A DNA stretch of 64,000 nt. It comes from Oryzibacter oryziterrae. GTDB lineage: Bacteria; Pseudomonadota; Alphaproteobacteria; Rhizobiales; Pleomorphomonadaceae. Location of the stretch: positions 112,071 through 176,070 of the forward strand of contig NZ_JAKJIC010000011.1 of the NCBI RefSeq assembly GCF_021864535.1, written 5' to 3'. Both the position numbers and the translations under genes were made by a program. This document shows positions 49,918-62,939 of this stretch, piece after piece (position 1 is the stretch's first letter; every line of letters begins with the position of its first letter). The notes below the pieces were generated by a model, which saw nothing but the letters and a program-made list of their open reading frames with translations, made no database searches and was not told where the DNA came from.

Positions 49918-50763
49918 TTGCGCAAAGTCACGATCTGGGACCACCTCATCCTGATCCTCGGCGCCGTCATCATGATGGGGCCGCTGGTGGTTGCCTTTCT
50001 CACGTCCACCCATGACTCGGTGGACATCTACATGAGCGGACTGCAGTTCACCTTTGGTGACCGGTTCGTGCCGACCTATGACAAGGTGCTGGCTCACTCC
50101 GGCGGCTTCACCAAGGAAGTCACCGGACTGACAATGCTTTGGAACTCGCTCATCCTCGGGCTCGGCTTTGCGATCGGCAAGATCGTCATCTCGATGATGG
50201 CCGCCTATGCCATCGTCTATTTCCGCTTCCGTTTTGCGACGGCGGTGTTCTGGCTGATCTTCTCGACGCTGTTGCTGCCGCTCGAGGTGCGCATCATCCC
50301 GTCTTACGAAGTGGTGCAGAAGTTCGGCCTGCTCAACAGCTACGCGGGCATGATCGTACCGCTGATCGCCTCGGCGACCGGAACGTTCTTCTTCCGCCAG
50401 TTCTACAAGTCGGTGCCGGACGAGTTGCTTGAGGCCGCCCGCATCGATGGCGCCGGGCCGTTCAAGTTCTTCATCGACATCCTGGTGCCACTCTCCACCA
50501 CCATGATGTCGGCGCTGTTCATCATCATGTTCGTCTATGGCTGGAACCAGTATCTCTGGCCGACCCTGATGACGACGGACGAGCACTATTTCACCATTGT
50601 CCGCGGCATCAAGCAGATCCTGCAGGTGTGGGTCGGCGGCAATCAGATCCCGGCCTACAACGAAGCCATGGCGCTGGCGATCCTCGCCGTCGTGCCGCCG
50701 GTTCTCGTGGTGATCCTGTTCCAGCGCTGGTTCATCAAGGGCCTCACCGAAAGCGACAAGTGA
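49918..50763 (+). CDS. ugpE: Glycerol-3-phosphate ABC transporter permease UgpE
   Basis: A 281-residue permease with a TTG start at 49918, preceded by GGAGAG. It has six helices and the EAA loop [39 protein letters not shown] is characteristic of UgpE. It follows ugpA by 12 bases and forms the channel with it. Confidence 0.94.
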   Translation: MRKVTIWDHLILILGAVIMMGPLVVAFLTSTHDSVDIYMSGLQFTFGDRFVPTYDKVLAHSGGFTKEVTGLTMLWNSLILGLGFAIGKIVISMMAAYAIVYFRFRFATAVFWLIFSTLLLPLEVRIIPSYEVVQKFGLLNSYAGMIVPLIASATGTFFFRQFYKSVPDELLEAARIDGAGPFKFFIDILVPLSTTMMSALFIIMFVYGWNQYLWPTLMTTDEHYFTIVRGIKQILQVWVGGNQIPAYNEAMALAILAVVPPVLVVILFQRWFIKGLTESDK

Positions 50764-50824
50764 CCGACCGGCGCGCCTGCCGCGCGCTGTCCGTCCGTTT
50801 CATTCTTCAGTCAAGGAGGCCGCA

Positions 50825-51880
50825 ATGGGCCGCATTCACCTCGAAGCCGTCCGCAAGACCTATGCGGGCAATCTGGAAGTGGTCAAGGGTGTCGACCTCG
50901 ACATCGCCGATGGCGAGTTCATCGTGCTCGTGGGGCCGTCGGGCTGCGGCAAGTCCACGCTGCTGCGCATGATCGCCGGCCTTGAAACCATCACGTCCGG
51001 CACGATCACCATCGGCGAACGCGTGGTCAACAAGCTCGACCCCGCCGACCGGAACATCGCCATGGTGTTCCAGAACTACGCGCTCTACCCGCATATGTCG
51101 GTCTATGAAAATCTCGCCTATGGCCTGCGCAATCACGGCACGCCCAAGAGCGAGATCGAGGCGCGCGTGCAGGAAGCCGCGCGCATGCTGCAGCTGGAAC
51201 CCTATCTCACCCGCAAGCCGCGGGCCCTCTCCGGCGGACAGCGCCAGCGCGTCGCCATGGGGCGTGCCATCGTGCGCAAGCCGGACGCCTTCCTGTTCGA
51301 CGAGCCGCTCAGCAACCTCGACGCAAAGCTGCGCGTCTCCATGCGCGGCGAGATCCGCCAGCTGCAGCGCCGGCTCGGCACCACGGCTGTCTATGTGACC
51401 CATGATCAGCTGGAAGCCATGACCCTGGCCGACCGGCTGGTGGTGCTCAATGGCGGCCAGATCGAGCAGATCGGCACACCGCTTGAGGTCTATCACGCGC
51501 CGGCCTCCACCTTCGTGGCAGGGTTCATCGGCTCACCAGCGATGAACCTCCTGCCGGCTGAAGTTTCCGGGCAGGATATCCGGGTCGGCCAGACGCGGGT
51601 TGCCTCCTGTGCGCCCGAGGGGATCGCCGGCGCCGTCACCCTGGGTGTTCGCCCGGAGGACGTCACTCTTGCCAGGGACGCGTCGTCTGGCGTCAGCCTG
51701 AAGATCAGCTACATCGAGGAACTCGGAGCGCAACGTCTCGTGCATGGCACCGTGGAGGGGCAGCAGCTGACAATGGCCATTTCGCCGAGCGAGCCCCTTT
51801 CCGACACGGTCGAAATCGCCATCGCATCGGATAAGTTGCATTTCTTTGGCTCGGACAGCGGAGCTCGCCTCAACCGTTAA
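50825..51880 (+). CDS. ugpC: Glycerol-3-phosphate ABC transporter ATP-binding protein UgpC
   Basis: A 351-residue ABC ATPase with a strong AAGGAGG ribosome site. Walker A is [11 protein letters not shown], the signature [16 protein letters not shown], Walker [15 protein letters not shown], and the switch His is in VTHDQ. The C-terminal regulatory domain (about 235-351) includes [13 protein letters not shown] and LGVRPEDV, as in UgpC/MalK. It powers the UgpAE channel. Last gene of the operon. Confidence 0.95.
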   Translation: MGRIHLEAVRKTYAGNLEVVKGVDLDIADGEFIVLVGPSGCGKSTLLRMIAGLETITSGTITIGERVVNKLDPADRNIAMVFQNYALYPHMSVYENLAYGLRNHGTPKSEIEARVQEAARMLQLEPYLTRKPRALSGGQRQRVAMGRAIVRKPDAFLFDEPLSNLDAKLRVSMRGEIRQLQRRLGTTAVYVTHDQLEAMTLADRLVVLNGGQIEQIGTPLEVYHAPASTFVAGFIGSPAMNLLPAEVSGQDIRVGQTRVASCAPEGIAGAVTLGVRPEDVTLARDASSGVSLKISYIEELGAQRLVHGTVEGQQLTMAISPSEPLSDTVEIAIASDKLHFFGSDSGARLNR

Positions 51881-52125
51881 GTTTGACACCTGGATCACCG
51901 GTGGGGCAGCGCCCCGCCGGCACCCCAAGGAAGAAAAGCAATATCATATTGCTTTCATTGTATTTTCCGGACAATTGTGAACTTCCCCCTTCATCTCCCC
52001 GTCGGGAGAATTACAACCCAGAAAAGAACTATTTTCATCTAATTCCTGACTCACGCATCACATTTAAACAATTCATAAAGGTCTCAGATTCAAACATTCG
52101 CCCAGGTTCATAGCGGGTAGGAAAA

Positions 52126-54450
52126 ATGGATCGTCAGACGTTCTTTGGATATGTTTTTATTGGTCTTTGCGGCTTGGGGGCAGCCGGCTTCGTTGCACAC
52201 AAGGCGACGCTTGACATGCAGGGCGCCTTACACGCCTACAGCGAACGGGAGACGGCCAACGCCGACCTTGCTCGCGATCGCATCGAGTCATCGCTCGTCA
52301 GCGTCTATCGCAACATCCGCACCATTTCCTTCTTGCCAAGCGTGCGCAAGCTGCAGCGGCATGGCGAAAACCTGGATAATGACGCGCGCGAGTCCATTCA
52401 GCAGATCTACAACAATCTGGCGTCGTCGGTGTCGGTGTCCGAAGTTTACCTTGTCCCGGCATCCTTCGATCCCGCAAAGGTCGATCCAGTTACCGGTGCT
52501 CCCGAGACGCCGTCCTTGATGTTCGACGAGCTGATCCCGGCCTTTGGCAAGGCCAAGGAAAGCGGGGCGCCTCAGGATCCCGCCATTGCAGCTGTTCCGG
52601 AACTTGAGGACGAAGAGTATCGCCTCCTGGTCAACCAGATTGCCCAGTTCAAGTCGCAGATTCCGGAGATTTCCGAGGCGGTCGGCATCAATGTGCCGAT
52701 GCTGAGCGGACCGCAGGTGATCACCTGCGACAACTCCCGCATGACGTCGGCCACCGACGACAAGGGGCGTTCCGGCATGCTCTTCACCGTGCCCACTTTT
52801 GATGACAACAAGAAGTTCAACGGCGTGGTTGCGGCAATCATCCTCGATGGGGCGCTGCAGGATCTGCTGCCGAACAAGGACTTTGCGCTGGTCAACGCCG
52901 GCTATCATTATGTGGCGTCGTCCAGGGACCCTGGTCAGGTGACCGCCTCCGCAGACTATGTCGTCAAGGCCCAGCCGGATCCGAGCCTTGCCTTCTCTAC
53001 GGTTCTGCAGATCCCGTCCGCGGACTCGGCCAATCCCTGGCAGCTATGGGTCGGCCGTCCGAACGACGACTTCCTGAACAGCGCCGATGTGAGCTTCATC
53101 CGCACCTTTTCCTGGATCGGCTACGGTGTGATCCTTTTCGCGTCCGCGACCATGGCGTTCGTCTGGTTCCTGCTACGCAGAAGCGCCGCTCAAGCCAAGC
53201 TTGATGCGATCAAGCTTGAGCACCGCCTCGCTGAACAGGCCGCCGAACTTGCGGCTCTGGCCAAGGCGCGTGAAGAAGATCAAGTGCGCGAAGACGAGCA
53301 GCGCCGCTCCATCCTCATCAAGATGGCCGAGGAAGTGGAACGCTCCACCGACATCGGTCTTGAAGACGTGGTTGGGGGTTCGGAACGGATGCGCTCGCAG
53401 GCAAGCGACATGTCGAGCCGGCTATCTGAAGCGCGGCTGGCTTCCCAGGCCATTGCCGATGCATCAAAGACCTCTTCCGAGCTCAACCACAGAGCCATGC
53501 AGCTCTCCGATCAGGTAATCACCACGGTCGGCACCATATCCAAACAGATCGAGCGCAACGCAGAGATCAGCCGAGGAGCGCTGGAGGCCGCTTCCGCTTC
53601 GCAGACGACCGTCGAGGCTCTGTCCAAGGCCGCCAACGACATCGGGCAGATTGTCTCGGTCATCTCTTCGATTGCCGCGCAGACCAATCTGCTGGCGCTC
53701 AATGCCACCATCGAGGCCGCACGTGCCGGTGACGCCGGTCGGGGCTTTGCCGTTGTCGCCAATGAAGTGAAGTCACTTGCCGTTCAGACGGAGCGCTCCA
53801 CCCAGGAAGTGACGGCCAAGATCGAGGAGATCCAGTCGGCGACCAGCCAGGTCGTCGGTGCGTTGCAGGCGATCAACTCAAACGTGGTGAGCCTGGAGAA
53901 CGCCACAGTCGGAATGCTGCAACAGGTGCAGGGACAGCGAGATACGGTTCACGGCTTTGCAGAGTCGATCCGTGCTGCCAATGTCGCCGTCAGCGAAGTA
54001 GCCGACCATGCCGCAACCGTGGAATCGGCCATCACCGAGTCATATGGCGTGGCAATACAAGTCAACGACGTCGCCACCACCATTGAACAATCGTCACATG
54101 CGCTGCGCCAAGAAGTGCCGATGATCATTCGCAACGCCATGGACCGGGCCGATCGCCGCAAGTCGGTCCGGACCGAAGTTGCCCTGCCCTGCCAGATCAG
54201 TGCGCAAGGCCAATCGGTCGAGGCCAGGATGTGTGACGTCAGCCAAAGCGGTCTCAAGATCAAGTGCCGCCTGCCGCTCGACGTGGGTGATGGTTTGCGT
54301 GTCGATCTGCCGATCGGACGGACCGTTGACGGCACAGTTGCCTGGGTAAACGGCGACTTCTTTGGTGTTGCCTTTGCCGAGAAGCTCTCTGCCGGCGAAT
54401 GTGCCCGCATTGTCTCCCTGAGCAAGCAGGGCGCCAACAGGGCGGCCTGA
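52126..54450 (+). CDS. Methyl-accepting chemotaxis protein with C-terminal PilZ domain
   Basis: A 774-residue chemoreceptor. TM1 is at about 7-25 and TM2 at about 325-350 ([20 protein letters not shown]); between them is a periplasmic sensing domain of roughly 300 residues, probably a double Cache. The cytoplasmic signalling tip is seen as [20 protein letters not shown], then [19 protein letters not shown]. Residues about 672-770 form a PilZ domain: DRRKSVR has the RxxxR motif, and DVSQSGLKI the DxSxxG motif that bind c-di-GMP. So chemotaxis output may respond to c-di-GMP. It has no che genes beside it. The ligand is unknown. Confidence 0.9.
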   Translation: MDRQTFFGYVFIGLCGLGAAGFVAHKATLDMQGALHAYSERETANADLARDRIESSLVSVYRNIRTISFLPSVRKLQRHGENLDNDARESIQQIYNNLASSVSVSEVYLVPASFDPAKVDPVTGAPETPSLMFDELIPAFGKAKESGAPQDPAIAAVPELEDEEYRLLVNQIAQFKSQIPEISEAVGINVPMLSGPQVITCDNSRMTSATDDKGRSGMLFTVPTFDDNKKFNGVVAAIILDGALQDLLPNKDFALVNAGYHYVASSRDPGQVTASADYVVKAQPDPSLAFSTVLQIPSADSANPWQLWVGRPNDDFLNSADVSFIRTFSWIGYGVILFASATMAFVWFLLRRSAAQAKLDAIKLEHRLAEQAAELAALAKAREEDQVREDEQRRSILIKMAEEVERSTDIGLEDVVGGSERMRSQASDMSSRLSEARLASQAIADASKTSSELNHRAMQLSDQVITTVGTISKQIERNAEISRGALEAASASQTTVEALSKAANDIGQIVSVISSIAAQTNLLALNATIEAARAGDAGRGFAVVANEVKSLAVQTERSTQEVTAKIEEIQSATSQVVGALQAINSNVVSLENATVGMLQQVQGQRDTVHGFAESIRAANVAVSEVADHAATVESAITESYGVAIQVNDVATTIEQSSHALRQEVPMIIRNAMDRADRRKSVRTEVALPCQISAQGQSVEARMCDVSQSGLKIKCRLPLDVGDGLRVDLPIGRTVDGTVAWVNGDFFGVAFAEKLSAGECARIVSLSKQGANRAA

Positions 54451-54507
54451 GGCTAGGCCGTGCGCCGAGAGGCGTAGCTCGGCCGAAGTCGATAGCAGTT
54501 CAATGAC

Positions 54508-54540
54508 AAAGGGCTCGGGATGTCTCCCGAGCCCTTCTTG
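54508..54540. terminator. Bidirectional terminator between the chemoreceptor and eno
   Basis: GGGCTCGGGA (54511-54520), a TGTC loop, then TCCCGAGCCC (54525-54534) with A-rich sequence before it and TTCTTG after it. It lies between convergent genes and can serve both. Confidence 0.75.
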
Positions 54541-54559
54541 TTTGCAATCACAGAAGCAA

Positions 54560-55885
<1,326 letters not shown>

Positions 55886-56050
55886 CTATACCCCCCAAAG
55901 ATGACGCTGCAAAGATGCGAAAAGGCACGGATGGCGTTATTTGAAATCGTTCCCACACCCGAGGCGCTTCAGGAGGGATTCGAGGGCGTCTCTTGACGCG
56001 CCGTGCGCGGCAGGATTTAGCTCGCGCGCTCATGTCGAGACATCACTTTT

Positions 56051-56085
56051 GCCCGGAAAAAACGGACTTCCTCCGTTAGCCGGGC
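56051..56085 (+). other. Two-tier hairpin in the queF leader
   Basis: GCCCGG (56051-56056) pairs with CCGGGC (56080-56085) around an inner stem ACGGA (56062-56066) with TCCGT (56072-56076). The structure ends just before the AGGAG ribosome site of queF. queF genes are sometimes controlled by preQ1 riboswitches, but I do not see the known preQ1 consensus, so this is only a candidate structure. Confidence 0.4.
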
Positions 56086-56103
56086 TGATCAGGAGTGCTA
56101 CCG

Positions 56104-56565
56104 TTGACAGCCATCGACCCCGCCAGCGTCAAGCTTGGCAAGCCTTCCGCCATCCCGGATCATCCCGATGCCGGAGTATTGGACAAGGTCCCCAATCCGC
56201 ATCCGGATGTGAATTATGTGGCGCGATTCACCGCGCCGGAATTCACCTCGCTCTGTCCGGTGACCGGACAGCCGGACTTTGCGCATCTGGTCATCGATTA
56301 CGTGCCGGGCGACTGGCTGGTGGAATCCAAGAGCCTCAAGCTCTATCTGTTCAGCTTCCGCAACCACGGCGCCTTCCATGAGGGCTGCACGGTGGAAATC
56401 GGCAAGGCGCTGACCTCGCTCCTGCAGCCTCGCTGGCTGAGAATTGGCGGCTACTGGTATCCGCGCGGCGGCATTCCCATCGACGTCTTCTGGCAGACCG
56501 GCACCGCGCCCGAGGGCGTGTGGGTGCCCGACCAGGGCGTTGCCGGCTATCGCGGCCGAGGCTGA
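56104..56565 (+). CDS. queF: NADPH-dependent 7-cyano-7-deazaguanine reductase
   Basis: A 153-residue QueF (EC 1.7.1.13), reducing preQ0 to preQ1 for queuosine in tRNA. I chose TTG 56104 because AGGAG (56091-56095) is 8 bases before it; GTG 56095 overlaps that site. The catalytic Cys51 and Asp58 lie in [15 protein letters not shown], and the NADPH motif is [25 protein letters not shown] follows. It is a unimodular QueF. Confidence 0.95.
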   Translation: MTAIDPASVKLGKPSAIPDHPDAGVLDKVPNPHPDVNYVARFTAPEFTSLCPVTGQPDFAHLVIDYVPGDWLVESKSLKLYLFSFRNHGAFHEGCTVEIGKALTSLLQPRWLRIGGYWYPRGGIPIDVFWQTGTAPEGVWVPDQGVAGYRGRG

Positions 56566-56571
56566 ACGACG

Positions 56572-56606
56572 AAGGGGCGCCGAGGATATCCCCTCAGCGC
56601 CCCTTT
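56572..56606. terminator. Terminator between queF and the YmgE-type gene
   Basis: GGGGCGC (56574-56580) with GCGCCCC (56597-56603), plus an inner GAGG/CCTC pair, followed by TTT on the plus strand and by TTC on the minus strand. It serves convergent genes. Confidence 0.65.
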
Positions 56607-56629
56607 GATATCTCAAGATGATTCCGCTG

Positions 56630-56878
56630 TCAGACCACTGCACGGGCGATGAGGATGACCACGATCGCGCCCATGGCGGAGACCAGCACATCGCGAATGA
56701 AGGGGCTGGCGACGGGGATGTTGAGGCCGGTCCACTGCAGGATCAGGCCGCCGACGAAGGAGCCGATGAGGCCGGAAATCAGGTAGCGGATCAGCCCACC
56801 GCCACCAACGACGAAGCTCGCAAGCCAGCCGGCAACGAGGCCGATAACAATCCACATGATCAGCGATTGGGACGACAT
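56630..56878 (-). CDS. GlsB/YeaQ/YmgE-family small membrane protein
   Basis: An 82-residue protein from ATG 56878 with an AGGAG site; the frame upstream is unsupported. Three hydrophobic helices with Gly motifs (IMWIVIGLVAGWLASFVVGG, YLISGLIGSFVGGLIL, DVLVSAMGAIVVILIA) are typical of this transglycosylase-associated family. It is often stress-induced; the function is unknown. Confidence 0.88.
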   Translation of the reverse strand: MSSQSLIMWIVIGLVAGWLASFVVGGGGLIRYLISGLIGSFVGGLILQWTGLNIPVASPFIRDVLVSAMGAIVVILIARAVV

Positions 56879-57109
56879 TTGACGCTCCTGTTCTTCCTTG
56901 AATGGGCGGGCATGACCCTCCAGGGGCAGCCGCACCAACGTCCTTGCCTTGGCCGATGACCCAACGCAGAAGCACGGCCATAGGTCAGTTTGGGCGGGGA
57001 TAATCACCCCTGAACATGGTTTACGGTCTGTTTATGGTCATTTCCTGCAAGTCACGACGAAAAATTGCATGATTGCAATTATGCGCCTGAAAAATGACAA
57101 GCGCATAGA

Positions 57110-57137
57110 AAAAGGGGGCAAGCCTTCACCTGCCCCC
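57110..57137 (-). terminator. Intrinsic terminator after lpd
   Basis: On the minus strand GGGGGCA, a ten-base loop and TGCCCCC are followed by TTTTTC. It sits 31 bases after the lpd stop, closing the pdh operon. Confidence 0.75.
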
Positions 57138-57167
57138 TCGTGGTCCAGATCGTCAGACCTTGCGCGA

Positions 57168-58583
57168 TCAGATGTGGATCGCGCGGCCGTAGGCGGAGAG
57201 CACGCTTTCGTGCATCATCTCGCTGAGGGTGGGATGCGGGAAGACCGTGTGCATCAGGTCTTCCTCGGTGGTCTCCAACTGCATGGCGACGACGAAACCC
57301 TGAATGAGTTCAGTGACTTCCGCGCCGATCATGTGAGCACCGAGCAACTGGCCGGTCTTGGCGTCGAAGATGGTCTTCACGAGGCCTTCCGGCTCGCCGA
57401 GCGCGATGGCCTTGCCGTTGCCGATGAAGGGGAAGCGGCCGACCTTGATGTCGTAACCGGCTTCCTTGGCCTTCTTCTCGGTGAGACCGACAGAGGCGAC
57501 CTGCGGATTGCAGTAGGTGCAGCCCGGAATCTTGCGCTTGTCCATGGGATGGACGTGCTTGCCGGCGATGGCTTCGATGGTCAGCACACCTTCGTGCTCG
57601 GCCTTGTGGGCGAGCATCGGCGGGCCGGCAACGTCGCCGATGGCATAAAGGCCGGGCACGTTGGTGCGGCCGAGACCGTCGGTCACGACGCAGCCGCGAT
57701 CGGTCTTCACGCCGAGGGCTTCAAGGCCCAAATTCTCAATGTTTCCAACGACGCCAACGGCGGAGATGACGCGGTCCACGGTCATTTCCTGCTTGGAGCC
57801 ATCCTTGAGTTCGATGGTGGCGGTGACCTCGTCGGCGCCCTTCTTGAGGCCGGTGACCTTGGCCTCCAGCAGAATCTTGAGGCCCTGCTTCTCGAAGCGC
57901 TTCCTGGCGATCTCGGCGATCTCGTGATCCTCGACCGGCATGACCTGGCTCATCACCTCGACGACGGTGACGTCGGCGCCCATGGTCTTGTAGAAGCTGG
58001 CAAATTCGATGCCGATGGCACCCGAGCCGACGACCAGGAGACGCTTCGGGATGGTCTCCGGCACCATGGCTTCGAAATAGGTCCAGACCAGCTTCTTGTC
58101 GGGCTCAAGGCCGGGCAGGACACGCGGGCGAGCACCGGTGGCGACGATGATGTGCTTGGCCGAGTATTCGCCGGCACCGAGGGCGCCGCGGGGGGCGGGA
58201 GCCTCGGAGGCGGTGACGGCAACCTTGCCGCCGGCCTGAACGGTGGCGCGACCCCAGATCACGTCGACCTTGTTCTTCTTGAGCAGGCCGCCGACGCCGG
58301 TGTTGAGCTGCGAGGAGACGCCGCGCGAGCGCTTGACGATGGCGGCGGGATCGTAGGAAAGCCCTTCAATCTTAAGGCCATAGGCGTCGGCATGCTGGGC
58401 GTAGTGATAGATTTCCGCCGAGCGCAGCAGCGCCTTGGTGGGGATGCAGCCCCAGTTAAGGCAGATGCCGCCGAGGTGCTTGGCCTCGACCACGGCGGTC
58501 TTGAAACCGAGCTGGGCCGAACGGATGGCGGTGACATAGCCGCCGGGGCCGGCACCGATGATGATCACGTCATAATTGGACAT
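57168..58583 (-). CDS. lpd: Dihydrolipoyl dehydrogenase (E3)
   Basis: A 471-residue flavoprotein (EC 1.8.1.4) re-oxidising dihydrolipoyl groups with NAD. The FAD motif is DVIIIGAGPGGYVTAIR, the redox disulfide lies in GGICLNWGCIPTKALL, the NAD motif is LLVVGSGAIGIEFASF, and the C-terminal His-Glu pair is in TVFPHPTLSEMMHES. It follows pdhC with a small gene between and is the E3 of the pyruvate dehydrogenase complex here. Confidence 0.97.
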   Translation of the reverse strand: MSNYDVIIIGAGPGGYVTAIRSAQLGFKTAVVEAKHLGGICLNWGCIPTKALLRSAEIYHYAQHADAYGLKIEGLSYDPAAIVKRSRGVSSQLNTGVGGLLKKNKVDVIWGRATVQAGGKVAVTASEAPAPRGALGAGEYSAKHIIVATGARPRVLPGLEPDKKLVWTYFEAMVPETIPKRLLVVGSGAIGIEFASFYKTMGADVTVVEVMSQVMPVEDHEIAEIARKRFEKQGLKILLEAKVTGLKKGADEVTATIELKDGSKQEMTVDRVISAVGVVGNIENLGLEALGVKTDRGCVVTDGLGRTNVPGLYAIGDVAGPPMLAHKAEHEGVLTIEAIAGKHVHPMDKRKIPGCTYCNPQVASVGLTEKKAKEAGYDIKVGRFPFIGNGKAIALGEPEGLVKTIFDAKTGQLLGAHMIGAEVTELIQGFVVAMQLETTEEDLMHTVFPHPTLSEMMHESVLSAYGRAIHI

Positions 58584-58660
58584 GAAAGACGTCTTCCTTC
58601 CAGGTAAGGCGGCGCCACAGCGTCATCAACTGACCGGAAGAGGAAGACGACCCGTATTCC

Positions 58661-58912
58661 TCAATTCTTCTGCTGTTCCAGCAGGGCCAGACGACGCTCG
58701 ACGTCCTTTTTCCATTCGCTCAAGGTCTCGATGTCGACCTTGTTTTCACTGTGCAGACCGATGGCGGAGGTGATGTAATGCTGAATGGACTCAAGGGTTT
58801 GTCCATGCGCACCAACCTTGTCGGTCAATCCGGAAATTTCCCGCTTCAATCCTGCGACTTCCATCTGAATGTTGCGCAGGACCGGCATGATCACATCGGT
58901 GACTTCAGACAT
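58661..58912 (-). CDS. Small coiled-coil protein, unknown function
   Basis: An 83-residue acidic-basic helical protein with heptad-like spacing (VLRNIQMEVAGLKREISGL, then LSEWKKDVERRLALLEQQ). No signal peptide or membrane segment. It lies between pdhC and lpd on the same strand, with gaps of 83 and 77 bases, so it may be co-transcribed with the complex. I recognise no family; a role with the complex is only a guess. Confidence 0.65.
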   Translation of the reverse strand: MSEVTDVIMPVLRNIQMEVAGLKREISGLTDKVGAHGQTLESIQHYITSAIGLHSENKVDIETLSEWKKDVERRLALLEQQKN

Positions 58913-58995
58913 CTGGCGCCCTCCATTCCGATGAGATCATAACGTGAACGCGAGCCGTTTACAAGGCACAACCCGCGTTCACTTACCGCATCAAA

Positions 58996-60318
58996 TCACA
59001 CCAGCATCGAGAAGGGCTTCTCGATGAAGCCCTTGAATGCCTTGAGCAATTCGGCACCGAGCGCTCCGTCGACCGCACGGTGGTCCGTCGAAAGCGTGAC
59101 GCTCATCACGGTGGCGACCGCCAGTTGTCCGCCCTTGACGACGGGGCGCTGTTCACCGGCGCCGACGGCCAGGATGGTGGCGTGCGGCGGGTTGATGACG
59201 GCGGCGAAGTCCTTGACGCCGTACATGCCGAGGTTGGAGACCGAGGTCGTGCCGCCCTGATACTCTTCGGGCTTGAGCTTCCGATCCTTGGCCCGCTTGG
59301 CCAAATCCTTGATTTCGTTGGAAATCACGGACAGGGACTTCTCTTCGGCATGGCGGATGATCGGGGTGATCAGACCACCGGGGATCGACACGGCGACGCC
59401 GACGTCGGCGTGCTTGTGCTTGAGCATGCCGCCTTCGGTCCAGGAGGCGTTGGCGTCCGGAACGGACTTCAGCGCCAGGGCATAGGCCTTGACGACCATG
59501 TCGTTGACGGAGAGCTTGTAGGTCGGCTTGCCGTCGATTGTCGTAGCAGAATCATTGAGTTGGGCCCGCAGCGCCAGGAGCGCGTCGAGCTCGCAGTCGA
59601 CCGTGACATAGAAATGCGGCACGGTCTGCTTGGACTCGGTGAGACGGCGGGCAATGGTCTTGCGCATGCCGTCATGCGGGATCAGCTCATAGCTGCCCGG
59701 CTCGAAGAGCTTGAGGATCTGCTCGTCGGAAGCCCCTGAAACAACAGGCGCTTTCGCCGCCGGAGCGGCGGCAGGCGCGGAAGCTGCGGCCGGAGCCGGA
59801 GCCGCCTTGGCGCTTTCGACGTCGCGCAGGATGATGCGGCCACGCGGACCCGAGCCGGCGACGGCCTTGAGGTCGATGCCCTTCTCCTTGGCCACACGCT
59901 TGGCGAGCGGCGAGGCGAAGATGCGGTCCGGCGCGGATGTCGCGGAAACGACGCTCGCGGCCCCGATGGGGGCGGCGCCAATGTCGCTGTTTTGTCGCGC
60001 AGCCGGTTCCGGTGTCGCAGCGGCCGGCGCGGGGGCAGTTGTCCCCGTCGCCGCAGCGGCGGCGGCCACGTCTTCCCCGTCTTCGGCGAGGATGGCGATC
60101 ACGTCGTTGACGGCCACGTCGGCAGTGCCGGCCTCGACGACCAGCTTGGCGACGACGCCCTCGTCGACGGCTTCGACTTCCATGGTGGCCTTGTCGGTCT
60201 CGATCTCGGCGAGCACGTCGCCGGACTTGACCTTGTCACCCACCTTGACGTTCCACTTGGCCAGATTGCCCTTCTCCATGGTCGGAGAGAGCGCCGGCAT
60301 GAGAATCTTGATCGGCAT
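58996..60318 (-). CDS. pdhC: Pyruvate dehydrogenase E2, dihydrolipoamide acetyltransferase
   Basis: A 440-residue E2 (EC 2.3.1.12). The N-terminal lipoyl domain carries the lipoylated Lys in [17 protein letters not shown] (about residue 40). After an Ala/Pro linker comes the E3/E1-binding domain ([33 protein letters not shown]), another linker, and the catalytic domain with [16 protein letters not shown]. It starts 13 bases after pdhB. It forms the core of the complex. Confidence 0.96.
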   Translation of the reverse strand: MPIKILMPALSPTMEKGNLAKWNVKVGDKVKSGDVLAEIETDKATMEVEAVDEGVVAKLVVEAGTADVAVNDVIAILAEDGEDVAAAAAATGTTAPAPAAATPEPAARQNSDIGAAPIGAASVVSATSAPDRIFASPLAKRVAKEKGIDLKAVAGSGPRGRIILRDVESAKAAPAPAAASAPAAAPAAKAPVVSGASDEQILKLFEPGSYELIPHDGMRKTIARRLTESKQTVPHFYVTVDCELDALLALRAQLNDSATTIDGKPTYKLSVNDMVVKAYALALKSVPDANASWTEGGMLKHKHADVGVAVSIPGGLITPIIRHAEEKSLSVISNEIKDLAKRAKDRKLKPEEYQGGTTSVSNLGMYGVKDFAAVINPPHATILAVGAGEQRPVVKGGQLAVATVMSVTLSTDHRAVDGALGAELLKAFKGFIEKPFSMLV

Positions 60319-60331
60319 CTATCCCCTCCCC

Positions 60332-61687
<1,356 letters not shown>

Positions 61688-61707
61688 GTCAGAACCTCAC
61701 CGCTTGA

Positions 61708-62778
61708 TCAGATAAGAATGTCGGTCCAGAGCTCGGACACGTCCGGCTCGGGATCAGACGAGGCGAAGTCGGCGGCTTCGGTGACGACGGCGCGCACATC
61801 CTTGTCGACGGCCTTGAGGTCGTCTTCGGTGGCCCAGCCATTGTCGATCAGGCGCTTGCGGACCTGCTCGATCGGGTCGCGCTCGTCGCGCATCTTCTGC
61901 ACTTCGTCCTTGGAGCGATATTTCGCCGGGTCGGACATGGAGTGACCACGATAGCGGTAGGTCTGCACTTCCAGGATATAGGGACCATTGCCGGTGCGGC
62001 ACCATTCGGTGGCGCGTTCGGCGGCAGCCTTGACGGCGCGCACATCCATGCCATCGACCTGCTCGGCCGGAATGTTGAAGGCGTCGCCGCGCTTGGCGAA
62101 ATCGGTCTGGGCCGAGGCGCGGCTGACCGAGGTGCCCATGGCATAGCGGTTGTTCTCGATGACGAAGATCACCGGGAGCTTCCACAGCTGCGCCATGTTG
62201 AAGGTCTCGTAGACCTGGCCCTGGTTGGCGGCGCCGTCACCGAAATAGACGACGGAGACGTTGTCGTTGCCGCGATACTGGTTGGCGAGCGCCAGGCCGG
62301 CGCCGATCGGCACCTGGGCGCCGACGATGCCATGACCGCCGAAGAACTGCTTCTCCTTGCTGAACATGTGCATGGAGCCGCCCTTGCCCTTGGAATAACC
62401 GCCCTTGCGGCCCGTGAGCTCGGCCATCACGCCCTTGGGGTCCATGCCGCAGGCGAGCATGTGACCGTGGTCGCGGTAGGAGGTGGTGTTCTGGTCAGCC
62501 CCTTCCCGCAGGCACATCTGAATGCCGACGACGACCGCTTCCTGGCCGATGTAGAGGTGGCAGAAGCCGCCGATCAGGCCCATGCCATAGAGCTGGCCGG
62601 CCTTTTCTTCGAAGCGGCGGATCAGCAGCATGTCGTGATAGGCCTTGAGCTCCTCGTCCTTGGAGAAGTCGGCGACCTGATAATTCACGGGGTTCTGCTG
62701 AGCCTTGGACGGCTTTGCGCCAGCCTTGGCGGCAGCCGGAGCGCGGGTGCGCTTCTCAGCTTGCGGTCGAACAGCCAT
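61708..62778 (-). CDS. pdhA: Pyruvate dehydrogenase E1 alpha subunit
   Basis: A 356-residue E1 alpha (EC 1.2.4.1). After a basic, Ala/Lys-rich N-terminus it has MLLIRRFEEKAGQLYGMGLI, GFCHLYIGQEAVVVG, the thiamine diphosphate motif YFGDGAANQGQVYETFNMA with Asn, and YRYRGHSMSDPAKYRSK, the loop typical of the family. It decarboxylates pyruvate with E1 beta. First gene of the pdhA-pdhB-pdhC-lpd set. Confidence 0.97.
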   Translation of the reverse strand: MAVRPQAEKRTRAPAAAKAGAKPSKAQQNPVNYQVADFSKDEELKAYHDMLLIRRFEEKAGQLYGMGLIGGFCHLYIGQEAVVVGIQMCLREGADQNTTSYRDHGHMLACGMDPKGVMAELTGRKGGYSKGKGGSMHMFSKEKQFFGGHGIVGAQVPIGAGLALANQYRGNDNVSVVYFGDGAANQGQVYETFNMAQLWKLPVIFVIENNRYAMGTSVSRASAQTDFAKRGDAFNIPAEQVDGMDVRAVKAAAERATEWCRTGNGPYILEVQTYRYRGHSMSDPAKYRSKDEVQKMRDERDPIEQVRKRLIDNGWATEDDLKAVDKDVRAVVTEAADFASSDPEPDVSELWTDILI

Positions 62779-62939
62779 ATGTGTCCCTCCCGAGATATGC
62801 GTTTTCTCGTAGGGACAAGACGGAACGGTAAAACGGGGTACGAGTCAATCACTGTCTTGCATGCCACGCATGCACGGCTCGCAGTGCTCGACATGTCGAT
62901 TAACTGAAATCCGGTTTATTCACATAAGTTACCGGGAAA

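Noticed and set aside
56949..58607. 552-codon plus-strand frame opposite lpd
   Set aside because: Antisense shadow of dihydrolipoyl dehydrogenase, without motifs.
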